DNA from: Rhodococcus koreensis | Lineage (GTDB): Bacteria; Actinomycetota; Actinomycetes; Mycobacteriales; Mycobacteriaceae | DNA length: 64,000 nucleotides | NCBI RefSeq assembly: GCF_900105905.1 | Contig: NZ_FNSV01000005.1 | Coordinates: 5,704,001-5,768,000 of the forward strand | Reading direction: 5' to 3' | Shown: positions 51,708 to 60,589 of the stretch, piece after piece | Numbering within the stretch: the stretch's first letter is position 1 | Layout of the letters: every line of letters begins with the position of its first letter | Notes under the pieces: generated by a model | Told to the model about the DNA's origin: nothing | Databases searched by the model: none | The model's input: the letters and a program-made list of their open reading frames with translations, nothing else | Program-made: the position numbers and the translations under genes

Positions 51708-52214
51708 GTGGACCATAGCGCACTGTTGACCGACGCCTTCGATCGCATTCAGGAGACCGTGCATTCGACGCTGGCCGATCTGCCCGCCGACGCCCTCACG
51801 TTCCGGGTGGACGCGAACGCGAACACCATCGCCTGGCTGATCTGGCACCTGACGCGGGTGCAGGACGATCACGTCGCCGGAGTCGCGGGGACCGAGCAGG
51901 TGTGGACGTCCGGCGGGTGGGTGGAGCGCTTCGACCTCCCGTTCCGGGTCACCGACATCGGTTACGGGCAGTCTTCGGACGAGGTGGCGAAGGTGCGCAC
52001 CGGGGCCGAACTGCTGCGCGAGTACCACGACGCCGTCCACGACCGCACCGTCGATTACGTCCAGACGATCGGCACGGACGACCTCGACCGGATCGTCGAC
52101 GAGAATTGGGATCCGCCGGTCACTCTCGGGGTCCGCTTGGTCAGCGTCGTCTCCGACGATCTTCAGCACGCCGGGCAGGCGGCGTACGTGCGCGGCATCT
52201 ACGAGCGCCGCTGA
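51708..52214 (+). CDS. DinB-family (DUF664) protein
   Basis: 168 residues. Four-helix DinB fold pattern with the metal-ligand histidines: WLIWHLTRVQDDH (about 43-55) and DDLQHAGQAAYV near the end. Bacillithiol- or mycothiol-dependent transferases of this superfamily (maleylpyruvate isomerase-like) are possible relatives. GTG 51708 follows AAGGAAG, 34 bp after the MMPL gene, so probably co-transcribed. Overlaps the convergent MpaB-like gene by 16 bp. Confidence 0.82.
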   Translation: MDHSALLTDAFDRIQETVHSTLADLPADALTFRVDANANTIAWLIWHLTRVQDDHVAGVAGTEQVWTSGGWVERFDLPFRVTDIGYGQSSDEVAKVRTGAELLREYHDAVHDRTVDYVQTIGTDDLDRIVDENWDPPVTLGVRLVSVVSDDLQHAGQAAYVRGIYERR

Positions 52215-53431
52215 GCGATCGACGGCGTCTCGTTCGCGGCGAGCCACGCCTCCACTCGCCGCCGGGAGCGGCGGCCGACGCGGTGCCGGACGGCCGGACT
52301 CACCCGCGCCGCACCGTGCATCGTCCCGTTCCCGGCGAGTGCCAGCGGAACGAACCAGGCAGGCACGACCGGCAGTCCGAGTTCCTGCATGCCCCTCTTA
52401 CCGGAGAACATCCGCTGGATGCTGAGCAGACGCTGGCGGTTGAGTCGGCGTCGCAGGGCCTCCGCGTGCGGGTAGTGGAAGCCGGCCCACGACTTCTGCA
52501 GTGAGTCGGCCAGCACCCGGGAGTTGTCGTCGGGTCCGGGAGCGAACATCCCGATCTGGCACATGGTGCGGCGTCCGGTGTTCTCGTCGTCGACCAGCCA
52601 CTGGTCGTCGATGCCCATCAGCCATCCGATGTACCGCCACAGGTGCATGACGTCCGCGCCCTCGTCGGCGGAGACCCACACCCCCAGCGAGCGGAGGCCG
52701 ACGAGGAACGTCGTCGAGAAGAGCGCGAGCGTCCCCGCCTGATCCGACTGGTTGATCGGCATGCCCCAGTCGGACACGTCCCAGTCCTCGTCCTGCAGCA
52801 GCGTCAGATTGACGAACGCGTGCATCAACCGGACGTGGACCGACAGTTGCCAGCCGCGGCGGTCACGCTCCAAGCCACCCGGGAGGACGCACTCGTACCA
52901 CCACCGCACCGTCTCGGCGACCCGCTGACCGGCGCCGTCCCCGACGAGCCTGCCGGTGGCCACGAGTTGGCGGGAGGTGGCGGCGCTGCGGTAGCCGTTC
53001 ATCAGCGAACCGGTCGCGAGGAGGTCGAGTCCGGTCATCCCGCTGCGCAGGCAGACCGCGGCCCCGCGTTCGAGGCGACGGTCGTCGATCCACGACGGCC
53101 GGTGGTCCACCGCGTCGAAGAAGGCGACCAGTGCCGGCGCGGGGTCGGGCACGCTGCCGATGCCGTCGGCGAGTGCCCGGGAGAACTGGGCCATCGTCAC
53201 GGTCTTGTCGACAAGCACCGCCCGCGCGAGCGCGGCACCGATCTCGTCCTGGCTGACGACCGCCCGGGCGTGGAGTTCCCGCTCCGCCGCGGTGGGCGTC
53301 GGGTCGCCGTGCACGAACCGCGACAGCGTCCGCATCGAGCGGCGACCCCACTCCGAGTCCATGTCGAAGCGTCGCGGCGGCGTGAAATCGGAGAAGCCGG
53401 CGGCGGATTCCCGAGACTGGGTTTCTGTCAT
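52199..53431 (-). CDS. MpaB/Lcp-family oxygenase (DUF2236)
   Basis: 410 residues. Central block VHVRLMHAFVNLTLLQD (about 195-211) and WGMPINQSDQAGTLALFS match DUF2236 proteins, which include the rubber-cleaving dioxygenase Lcp (heme b) and fungal MpaB. The conserved His of the LMHA motif would be the heme ligand. Soluble here, no signal peptide seen, unlike secreted Lcp. Likely an intracellular oxygenase of unknown substrate. Divergent to a TetR gene, its likely regulator. Confidence 0.82.
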   Translation of the reverse strand: MTETQSRESAAGFSDFTPPRRFDMDSEWGRRSMRTLSRFVHGDPTPTAAERELHARAVVSQDEIGAALARAVLVDKTVTMAQFSRALADGIGSVPDPAPALVAFFDAVDHRPSWIDDRRLERGAAVCLRSGMTGLDLLATGSLMNGYRSAATSRQLVATGRLVGDGAGQRVAETVRWWYECVLPGGLERDRRGWQLSVHVRLMHAFVNLTLLQDEDWDVSDWGMPINQSDQAGTLALFSTTFLVGLRSLGVWVSADEGADVMHLWRYIGWLMGIDDQWLVDDENTGRRTMCQIGMFAPGPDDNSRVLADSLQKSWAGFHYPHAEALRRRLNRQRLLSIQRMFSGKRGMQELGLPVVPAWFVPLALAGNGTMHGAARVSPAVRHRVGRRSRRRVEAWLAANETPSIAQRRS

Positions 53432-53570
53432 TTTCGAGGTACTCGATTCGGTCGTCGAGAGGGGCGTCCTGGTGCCTCAGCCCCGCTCGAGTTGCTGTGA
53501 GTTACAGTTCACTCCACCGAATCGGACGGGTACAAGTCGCATTGTGTGACAGATCGGGAAGGCTGCGCGA

Positions 53571-54197
53571 ATGGGCACTGGCCAGCGGAAAGACCCCTCC
53601 CAGCAGCGTTCGCAGGCGACGGTCGCACGCATCCTGTCGGCAACTGGTCAGGTTTTGCGGGCGAAGGGGTACACCGGTTGCAGCACGAATGCCATCGCGG
53701 AAGCGGCGGGCATCTCGAAAGGATCGGTGTATCAGTACTTCGCGAACAAGGACGAGATCATCGACGTCCTGATGGACCGGATCATGGAGGAAACCACGGC
53801 AGCGTTCGGGGCGCAGCTCGAGCAGTCGGTCGCGGAGGGCACGTTCCTGAAGGACGCCGCCCTGCAGACCCAATTCCTCGCCGTCCTGGACGAGTACCGC
53901 GACGTCCTCGGTTCGCTGCTCAACGATGCCCCGCACCTGTCGCTGGCGGCTCACCGTTCGGTCCGGATCGAGGAACGATGCCGCGACCTGTTGCGTACGT
54001 ATGTGACGTTGAATCCGTCCGCGATCGGCCCGGGTGTCGACCTCGACGCGCTGCTCCTGGTGCTCACCGTCAGCTATCGGGAGGTGGGCCTCGAGTACCT
54101 TCGCCGGGACCTGCGCGACCGGCGAAACCAGCTGGCCACGGCCCTCTACGACATGACGATGGGCGGCCTCGCCGGGACCGCGACACACGGGGTGTAA
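53571..54197 (+). CDS. TetR-family regulator
   Basis: 208 residues. N-terminal helix-turn-helix (ATVARILSATGQVL, TNAIAEAAGISKGSVYQYFANK), followed by a helical ligand domain. ATG 53571 is preferred; the frame starting at 53546 is a shadow. It faces the MpaB-like oxygenase gene across a 139-bp gap with a GTGA..TCAC dyad near 53497-53512. A good terminator follows. Confidence 0.88.
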   Translation: MGTGQRKDPSQQRSQATVARILSATGQVLRAKGYTGCSTNAIAEAAGISKGSVYQYFANKDEIIDVLMDRIMEETTAAFGAQLEQSVAEGTFLKDAALQTQFLAVLDEYRDVLGSLLNDAPHLSLAAHRSVRIEERCRDLLRTYVTLNPSAIGPGVDLDALLLVLTVSYREVGLEYLRRDLRDRRNQLATALYDMTMGGLAGTATHGV

Positions 54198-54231
54198 CGC
54201 GGAGGGGGCTTCGGGAGAAATACTTGTTGAG

Positions 54232-54282
54232 CCCATGGTGCTGTCGGACCCCGACCCGGCAGCACCAGGGGCCTTCTCTTTT
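54232..54282 (+). terminator. Rho-independent terminator after TetR
   Basis: 11-bp stem (54237-54247, 54256-54266; one G-T pair) extended by CCC/GGG pairs, followed by a T-rich CCTTCTCTTTT. It ends the TetR gene and, read the other way, may also serve the convergent kinase gene. Confidence 0.78.
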
Positions 54283-54296
54283 CCACCCGGCCGCTC

Positions 54297-56606
54297 CTAC
54301 CGACGCCGATGGGTCGGAGATCCCGGCACCTCCAGCGACACGACCCGCGCGAGTGCGCGCAGATCGCTCTCGATCCTTCGGAACAGCTGGTACACGGCGA
54401 TGAAGGCGAAGATCCCGCCCAGGCACAGCGCGCGGACCGTCGCGTTCACGGCATCGCCGGTGCTCCCGCCGACGAAGCTGAGCCCGGCGACCCCGATCAG
54501 CGGGACGGCCGCGGCGACGGCGAGGTACCGCGGCATGCCCCGGCCGAGGGCCCGGATGTTGCGGCCGTCGCTTCCGCGCAACTCGCCGTGCGACAGCAGG
54601 ATCGGGCAGAGGCACCGCACCGCGTAGAAGGTGAGGATGAAGAACGGGTAGGCGAGGGCGACCGCCCCGCACACGGCGAGGGACGCGAGGAGTTGCGTGT
54701 ACGCGCGCAGCGGGATGCCGCCGGCCGTGAGTTCCAGGGCGATCGGGTAGGCGACCCCGGCGACGACCCACAGCCCGAAGCTGACCACCACCGCCCGATG
54801 TCCGAGCGCCAGCGTCGTGGCCCGTGCCTTCTCCAGCACCTCGGAACTGTAGGTTCGGCCGTTGCGGAGACCACGCGGCACCGTCAGCGACAGCCGACAC
54901 CAGTAGACGATGAGAACCGCGCCCAGCGGAAACGCGATTCCGCCGATCACCAGGTGGACGAACTCCAGATCCTGCTGCGCCTCGGCGGGCAGCGTCGCGA
55001 TGATGAGCACCTTGTTGTAGTAGTAGTTGTATCCCGCAGCCAGCAGATTCGGGATGCCGACCGCGGCGAGCACGATGGGCAGCGCCCACCGCCACATCCT
55101 CGACCGGACGCTTCCCGGCGCCGGGTCGACGAGATCGCGGGCGTGCGGGTCGAGGCAGAGCGCGAACTGACGCGTCAGCTTCCGGCCACTCGACCACCGG
55201 TCGTCCCGGTCGGGCGCGAGGGATTTCACCAGGATCCGCCGCATCGCGGCCGGACAGTCCTCGGGGAGCGCGGACCGCTCCGGGTCGACGCCCCGGCGAC
55301 GTGACTCGAGAAGTACCTGCGGCGACGGCGGCGACGCAGTTCCGTCATCGTCCGGGAACGGCCGCGCCCCGGTCAGCAGTTCCCACAGCATGACCCCCAG
55401 CGCGAAGATGTCGCTGCGGGTGTCGAGGTCGGAGGCGGTCCGGCGGGTGTCCGGGTCGATCACCTCCAACTGTTCGGGCGACATGTAGGCGACGGAGCCG
55501 CCGATGAATCCGCCGGCGCCGCGATTCTCGACGCTGTCGCTCGAACTGACGTTGAAATCGGCCAGCTTCGGGATGCCCTCGAGGCCCAGCAGCACGTTCG
55601 CGGGTTTGATGTCGCGGTGCAGGACGCCGTGCGCCCGCGCGTAGTCGAGTGCGTCGGCGAGCCGCAGACCAATCCAGGCGACGGTCTCCGGCCACGACAG
55701 CGCGGCGATCTCGTCCCGCACACTCGAGTACTCGGGCCGGATCTCGCCCCGCGCCTCGAGGACGCGGTCCACCGAATCGAGCAGCAACTGTCCGGAGCGT
55801 TGCTCGGGTGGGGTCTTGCGGACCAGCCGCACCACGTCGAGGAGCGTGCCACCGGGGACGTACTCCATGAACAGCACCCGCAGGCGGCGATCCTCCAGCA
55901 CCCGCTGGTCGTAGACACGGACGATGTACGGGTGGTCGAGCTGCGCGAGGGTCTGCGGCTCGTTGCCGATGTTGCGGGAGATCTTCAGCGCCACCCACCG
56001 CTGCATCGACCGCTGCCGGGCGAGGAACACCCGCGCGAACGCGCCGTGGCCCAGTTCCATCATCAGATCGAAATCGTCGAGGCGCCCGCCGACGTCGAAG
56101 TCGTCGTCCGGGCCGAGTGCCGCGCTCGCCGAGCGCCGGTCCATGCGCCGGTCGTCCTCGAGCAGGGTCTCGAACCGGTCCGCCTGCTGCGGGTACTCGG
56201 CGACGTACTCCTCGGGATCGACGTCGGCGCCGCTCCGACTGCGGACCCGGTACTCCAGGTAGACGAGTTCCGGCGGCAACGGTTCGGCCAGTAGTTCCGG
56301 GAATTCGAGGCAGTACTCCGGGATGCGTTTCGGGCAGCCCGAACGCAGCCACCGATACTCGAGGTCCACCTTGATCAACTCGATCAGCGCCGCCCGCCGG
56401 ATCGCAGCGGTGTCGGGCAGGTACTCGGTGAGTTCGGCCGGCGAACCCGACGACTCCCAATCCGCGACGAGGCGTTCGACGCCACTGTCGACGACGAACA
56501 CCGGTTCGGCGCCCGACGTCGTCGACGGCGGCAGCTGAGTTTCCTCGCCCAGTTCGGTGGGCGGCCCAGTCGCGACCGTCGAATCACTCGGCGGGCGCTC
56601 GGTCAT
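54297..56606 (-). CDS. Membrane Ser/Thr protein kinase with planctomycete-like N-terminus
   Basis: 769 residues from ATG 56606. Kinase domain about 178-480: glycine loop ELGHGAFARVF, Lys208, catalytic HRDIKPANVLL (Asp332), D-F-N (350-352) in place of DFG, and MSPEQ. The N-terminal 170 residues contain ...PKRIPEYCLEFPELL and DPEEYVAEYPQQADRFETLL, a pattern I associate with planctomycete kinases. After 490 come about seven membrane segments instead of the usual single span with PASTA repeats. No PknB-type neighbours. Probably a signalling kinase; its substrates and ligand are unknown. The architecture suggests horizontal gain (inference). Confidence 0.85.
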   Translation of the reverse strand: MTERPPSDSTVATGPPTELGEETQLPPSTTSGAEPVFVVDSGVERLVADWESSGSPAELTEYLPDTAAIRRAALIELIKVDLEYRWLRSGCPKRIPEYCLEFPELLAEPLPPELVYLEYRVRSRSGADVDPEEYVAEYPQQADRFETLLEDDRRMDRRSASAALGPDDDFDVGGRLDDFDLMMELGHGAFARVFLARQRSMQRWVALKISRNIGNEPQTLAQLDHPYIVRVYDQRVLEDRRLRVLFMEYVPGGTLLDVVRLVRKTPPEQRSGQLLLDSVDRVLEARGEIRPEYSSVRDEIAALSWPETVAWIGLRLADALDYARAHGVLHRDIKPANVLLGLEGIPKLADFNVSSSDSVENRGAGGFIGGSVAYMSPEQLEVIDPDTRRTASDLDTRSDIFALGVMLWELLTGARPFPDDDGTASPPSPQVLLESRRRGVDPERSALPEDCPAAMRRILVKSLAPDRDDRWSSGRKLTRQFALCLDPHARDLVDPAPGSVRSRMWRWALPIVLAAVGIPNLLAAGYNYYYNKVLIIATLPAEAQQDLEFVHLVIGGIAFPLGAVLIVYWCRLSLTVPRGLRNGRTYSSEVLEKARATTLALGHRAVVVSFGLWVVAGVAYPIALELTAGGIPLRAYTQLLASLAVCGAVALAYPFFILTFYAVRCLCPILLSHGELRGSDGRNIRALGRGMPRYLAVAAAVPLIGVAGLSFVGGSTGDAVNATVRALCLGGIFAFIAVYQLFRRIESDLRALARVVSLEVPGSPTHRRR

Positions 56607-56708
56607 GGCAGTTCGATTCCGGGGGTGCAGAGTCCAGGCGGTGCACGGTGCGTGCACTTGCCAGGGTATTCCGGACGGTGCGTCGAGGGGCGCGGAAAGG
56701 CGGTGCCG

Positions 56709-57983
56709 TCACGCGCTTCGCAGCGACATCTCCGACGGTTCCGGTGCCGGCGGGTACGTCACGACCAAGGTGAGGATCGGCCGATGCCGGGTGCGCCGGG
56801 TGACCATCCGGATCGCCGAGACGAGGACCGGGACGTACACGAGCACGTAGATGTTCTGCAGCCCGAACGCGACCGGCCACGACGGTGGAAACAGGAACAG
56901 TCCGACGACGGCGAAGTCCGGGCTCCACCAGTACGGCCACGCCGCCGTCGACGCGAACAGTGCGGCGAACGCGAACCACCACCGTCCGGTGTCCGAGACC
57001 GCGCGGTGCATCAGGTAGACCATCAGCGGCACCAGCCACACCCAGTGATGGCTCCACGAAAACGGCGACACCACGGCGGCGGTGAGCCCGCCGAGCACCA
57101 CCGACAGCAACCGTTCGCCGCGTTCGTACAGGCGCACCGACACGACGAGGCCGACGACGGCGACGGCTCCCGCGAGGATCAGCCACAGCCACGGCGGTGC
57201 CTGCCCGTCCGTGAGCCGGGTCAGTGTTCCCCGCAACGATTGGTTGGACGGGTGCGCGTCGTCGGTGATGCGGGTGGAGTCGAAGAACGTGCTGGTCCAG
57301 TACCGGCGGGAGTCGTCGGGCACGATCACCCAGGCGAACGCCACCGTGCCCGCGAAGATGGACGTCGCGGCCGCGGCCGCCCGCCACTGGCGCAGGGCGA
57401 GGAGCTGGACGACGAAGAAGCCGGGGGTCAGTTTGACGGCCGCGCCCAGCCCGATACCCACCCCGCGCAGCACGCTGCGCTCCGGCCGGGAGAAGTCCCA
57501 GAGCACCCACAGCATCAGCACCAGATTGACCTGGCCGTAGAACAGCGTCGTCCGCACCGGTTCGACGAAGGTGCAGGTCACCGTCGTCAGCGCGGTGACC
57601 AGCAGCAGGTGCGGGGTGATCCGGTACCCGAGGATGCGCCAGCACAGGAGGATGCAGCCCGCCAGCACACCCAGGTTGAACGCCATCCACAGGTTGTCGA
57701 CGTACGCGCCGGGTATGCGTTCGAGCGGCACGAACACGATCGCGGAGAACGGCGTGTAGGTGTAGAGCAACCCCAGCGCGACGGGTCCGCTGTACAGCGG
57801 CAGGCCGTGCAGAACCCGCCAGCCACCGTCGCGGTAGACGTGCAGATCGGCGCCGCCGGTGAACAGTCCGATCTTCGGCGTCCACGGGTCGACGGTGCCG
57901 AGCACCGCGACGACGGCCAACGTCGCGCACACCGCGAGCGCCACCACGATCGCCGGGCGGCGAGGAAAGACGCGTGTTTCCAT
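56709..57983 (-). CDS. GT87-family membrane glycosyltransferase (polyprenol-phosphate-mannose-dependent type)
   Basis: 424 residues from ATG 57983 (GGGGG site). About ten membrane segments, with the GT87/DUF2029 signature: GGADLHVYRDGG near residue 43 with the catalytic Asp, LYTYTPFSAI, GLGAAVKLTPGFF and WSHHWVWLVPL. Such enzymes add alpha-1,2-mannose or arabinose to phosphatidylinositol mannosides, lipomannan or arabinogalactan in Mycobacteriales. Which one here is unknown. Upstream of the kinase on the same strand. Confidence 0.88.
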   Translation of the reverse strand: METRVFPRRPAIVVALAVCATLAVVAVLGTVDPWTPKIGLFTGGADLHVYRDGGWRVLHGLPLYSGPVALGLLYTYTPFSAIVFVPLERIPGAYVDNLWMAFNLGVLAGCILLCWRILGYRITPHLLLVTALTTVTCTFVEPVRTTLFYGQVNLVLMLWVLWDFSRPERSVLRGVGIGLGAAVKLTPGFFVVQLLALRQWRAAAAATSIFAGTVAFAWVIVPDDSRRYWTSTFFDSTRITDDAHPSNQSLRGTLTRLTDGQAPPWLWLILAGAVAVVGLVVSVRLYERGERLLSVVLGGLTAAVVSPFSWSHHWVWLVPLMVYLMHRAVSDTGRWWFAFAALFASTAAWPYWWSPDFAVVGLFLFPPSWPVAFGLQNIYVLVYVPVLVSAIRMVTRRTRHRPILTLVVTYPPAPEPSEMSLRSA

Positions 57984-58094
57984 CTGCGCCCCCTGGGTGT
58001 GCGGACGTGTGCCGACGGCTCCGACGCTAACGGCGCCCGCGAGATGCCCAGGGCGGCGACAGGCGGGTCGTCCGGATTCGTTACCGATCCGTAC

Positions 58095-58119
58095 CGGCGC
58101 CGAGATGCCGCGGGCGCCG
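58095..58119 (-). terminator. Weak hairpin after the catabolic operon
   Basis: 7-bp arms CGGCGCC/GGCGCCG with an 11-base loop, 14 bp past the TIM-barrel gene stop. Short and without a T-run, so doubtful. Confidence 0.3.
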
Positions 58120-58132
58120 TCGCCGGCCGGGC

Positions 58133-58942
58133 CTACGCCGCGGACACCGTGTCGCGCAGGGCCCGGTACGCATACTCGGCGCGGTCGCCGACCGCCCACC
58201 CAGTGTGAGCGAGGACCGGGGCCTCCACGGAGAAGACGGTGCCGGCGGGAAGGGCACCGACCAAGTCGTGCAACGGGAGTTCACCCTCGCCGGGCAGCAG
58301 CCGGTCGGTGCGCGCTTCGGTGATCAGTCCGGCGTGACCGGCCGGCGCCGCGCTCGGGGCGTCGCACAGCTGAGCGTACGACAGCCAGCGGTCGGGAACA
58401 GCCCGGACCTCGTCGACTGTGCTGCCGGTCCGAGCCAGGTGCAGCGCGTCCACGACGAGCACCGCGGCGGGACTGGCAGCGTGCGTCAGAACGGCGGTGG
58501 CGTCGCCGAGGGTCCGGATCCGGCTGAACGCCATGAACTCCAACGCCAGCGACACACCTCGTTGCTCCGCCTCACGGCACAGGTGTGCGAAGGTATCGGC
58601 CTGCCGGGTGGGCTCCGGGTCGTTGCCGTTCACCAGCACATAGCTCGCACGCAGCGTCGACGCCGCGTCGAGTACCCGCAGAGCGGCCTCCACGTCGTCT
58701 GTGCCGGTGATCCGCAGGACCTCGACGTCCAGGATCTCGATGCCCAGATCGTCGGCGCGGCGGCGCGTCTCTCGTACCATCGGGCCGTTGTCGAGCATCG
58801 GCCATTGGGTGTCGGTGGCGGCCGCTCTCGCCCGGATTCCCACACAGTCGAAGCCGGCGTCGGCGGCCGCGGCCACCAGGTCCGGTGGTGAGGCGTCGAC
58901 GGCAGTGAGCGGCGAGAGTGACAGCAGTGGTCTGTCGGTCAT
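58133..58942 (-). CDS. Xylose-isomerase-like TIM-barrel enzyme, candidate 3-dehydroshikimate dehydratase or sugar epimerase
   Basis: 269 residues from ATG 58942, which overlaps the aroQ stop (ATGA). TIM-barrel pattern with conserved acidic metal ligands: [18 protein letters not shown] and the C-terminal GEGELPL and VEAPVL. This AP-endonuclease-2-like family includes hydroxypyruvate isomerase, inosose dehydratase IolE and 3-dehydroshikimate dehydratases. Being coupled to dehydroquinase favours the last, giving protocatechuate. Not decisive from sequence. Confidence 0.7.
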   Translation of the reverse strand: MTDRPLLSLSPLTAVDASPPDLVAAAADAGFDCVGIRARAAATDTQWPMLDNGPMVRETRRRADDLGIEILDVEVLRITGTDDVEAALRVLDAASTLRASYVLVNGNDPEPTRQADTFAHLCREAEQRGVSLALEFMAFSRIRTLGDATAVLTHAASPAAVLVVDALHLARTGSTVDEVRAVPDRWLSYAQLCDAPSAAPAGHAGLITEARTDRLLPGEGELPLHDLVGALPAGTVFSVEAPVLAHTGWAVGDRAEYAYRALRDTVSAA

Positions 58943-59406
58943 GGCCGGATCGCGTCCCCTTCTGCCGGGGCCAGCACGGCCGCGAGATGTTCGATCGCGA
59001 ACTTGTACCCGGAGATCCCGGCACCGGCGATGACGGCACTCGCGATCGGCGAGACGAAGGAGCGATGACGGAACTCCTCGCGGGCGTGAATGTTGGTGAT
59101 GTGCACCTCGACGATCGGGATCTCCGGGACCACCAACGCGTCGCGAAGGGCCACGGACGTGTGGGTCCACGCGCCGGGGTTGATCACGATGGCGTGTGCG
59201 GATCCCCGGGCCTGATGGATGCGGTCGATCACCGCGCCTTCGTGATTCGACTGGAAGAACGTCAATTCGACGTTCAGTGGTTCGGCGGTCCGCTCGCACA
59301 TTATGCGGACGTCGTCGAGGGTGTGGTGACCGTAATGTTCGGGCTGCCTCGTCCCGAGCATGTTGAGGTTCGGTCCGTTGACGACCAGGAAGGTCGGTGA
59401 ATGCAT
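58939..59406 (-). CDS. aroQ: 3-dehydroquinate dehydratase, type II
   Basis: 155 residues. [16 protein letters not shown] (11-26; Tyr25 catalytic), [17 protein letters not shown] and [16 protein letters not shown] with the catalytic His. Start ATG 59406 follows GAGGA. It interconverts 3-dehydroquinate and 3-dehydroshikimate. It could serve the shikimate pathway, but its neighbours (MHS importer, Gfo/Idh dehydrogenase, TIM-barrel enzyme, TetR) point to catabolism of quinate/shikimate. Confidence 0.93.
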   Translation of the reverse strand: MHSPTFLVVNGPNLNMLGTRQPEHYGHHTLDDVRIMCERTAEPLNVELTFFQSNHEGAVIDRIHQARGSAHAIVINPGAWTHTSVALRDALVVPEIPIVEVHITNIHAREEFRHRSFVSPIASAVIAGAGISGYKFAIEHLAAVLAPAEGDAIRP

Positions 59407-59449
59407 CGTGTCGTCCTCGCCTGACGGAGTGAAAAAGGTTGCGGTGCAG

Positions 59450-60541
59450 TTACTGCAGTCCGGCGAGGGCGCCCGAGGTGAGTGAGACGGGTTGCCCGGT
59501 CCGGGAGGATTCATAGATGGCGAGGACGATCTCGAGCGCGCGACGCGCGTCGCGTCCGGAGACCGCGGGCGCGCGGTCCTCGACGATGGCGTGGACGAAG
59601 TCCTCGATCTGCATCTGATGGAACGGCGCGAGACCGACATGGATCTGCGAGAGCGGCGGATCCGATTCGATGTCCGTCGAGTGCATCTGCAGGTACTCCT
59701 CCTCGCCCTCGACGGTCCAGATGTCGTTGACCGCCGGCATCCCCTCGGGAAATTCCGTCAGGCTCACGGTGCGCCCGTTGCGTCCACCGACCACGATCTG
59801 GGTGCCCAGACCGGGTGTGAAAGTCGTGCCGGCGGTGATGGTGGCGAGTCCGCCGGACGAGAACTTCACGGTGGCTGCGACCGTGTCCTCCACCTCGATG
59901 TAGTCGCCGTGCACCAGGGTGTCGATATGACCACTCACCTCGACGGCGTCACCCATGAACCACTGCAGCAGGTCGATGTAATGAATGGCCTGAGTCATCA
60001 GCACACCTCCACCGTCGGTGTCCCAGCGGCCGCGCCACGGGTCGGAGGTGTAGTATTCGCGGTCGCGGCCGAGCCGCACGGTGCAGGTGGCGACGACGGG
60101 CTCGCCGCCGAGCGCGCCGGCATCGATGGCGGCTCGGATGCGCTGAGCGGCAGGCCAGAATCGGCGCTGGAACAGTACGCCGAACTTCACCCCCGCGGCG
60201 GCCGTCGCCTCGACCATGCGGTCGGCTTCGTCGAGCGCGATCGCGATCGGCTTCTCGCACAGCACGTGCAGTCCGTGTTCGGCGGCCGCGAGGACGATCG
60301 CTTCGTGGGTCGGGTGCGGGGTGCAGATGGTGACGGCGTCGAGGCCGCTGCCGAGCAGAGTCTCGAGGTCGTCGTAGGCGTGGGCTATTCCGTGTGCGGC
60401 AGCGAAGGATTCGGCTCTGTCCTGGTCGGTGTCACTGCAGGCGACCAGTTCCACCTCGGGCATGGCGTGCAGAGCCTTGGCGTGGTTGATGGCGATCTTG
60501 CCGCAGCCGACGATTCCGATTTTCAAGCGTGTGGTGGTCAT
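59450..60541 (-). CDS. Gfo/Idh/MocA-family NAD(P)-dependent oxidoreductase
   Basis: 363 residues. Rossmann motif [12 protein letters not shown] (about 9-20), CEKPIA (near 95) with the catalytic Lys, and the C-terminal alpha/beta domain with [16 protein letters not shown]. Family enzymes oxidise inositols, hexose derivatives and, in some bacteria, quinate-like polyols. ATG 60541 follows AAGGAAG. In an operon with aroQ and an importer it may act as the quinate/shikimate dehydrogenase usually supplied by QsuD (inference). Confidence 0.86.
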   Translation of the reverse strand: MTTTRLKIGIVGCGKIAINHAKALHAMPEVELVACSDTDQDRAESFAAAHGIAHAYDDLETLLGSGLDAVTICTPHPTHEAIVLAAAEHGLHVLCEKPIAIALDEADRMVEATAAAGVKFGVLFQRRFWPAAQRIRAAIDAGALGGEPVVATCTVRLGRDREYYTSDPWRGRWDTDGGGVLMTQAIHYIDLLQWFMGDAVEVSGHIDTLVHGDYIEVEDTVAATVKFSSGGLATITAGTTFTPGLGTQIVVGGRNGRTVSLTEFPEGMPAVNDIWTVEGEEEYLQMHSTDIESDPPLSQIHVGLAPFHQMQIEDFVHAIVEDRAPAVSGRDARRALEIVLAIYESSRTGQPVSLTSGALAGLQ

Positions 60542-60589
60542 GGGTTCTTCCTTGTCGTCGTAAACGTGTGAAGGATTGGTGGCGACGTG

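Noticed and set aside
52643-53500. 285-residue plus-strand frame over the MpaB-like gene
   Set aside because: Shadow of the minus-strand gene; composition not protein-like.
58205-60571. Plus-strand frames over the aroQ operon
   Set aside because: All antisense to well-recognised enzymes and overlapping each other.
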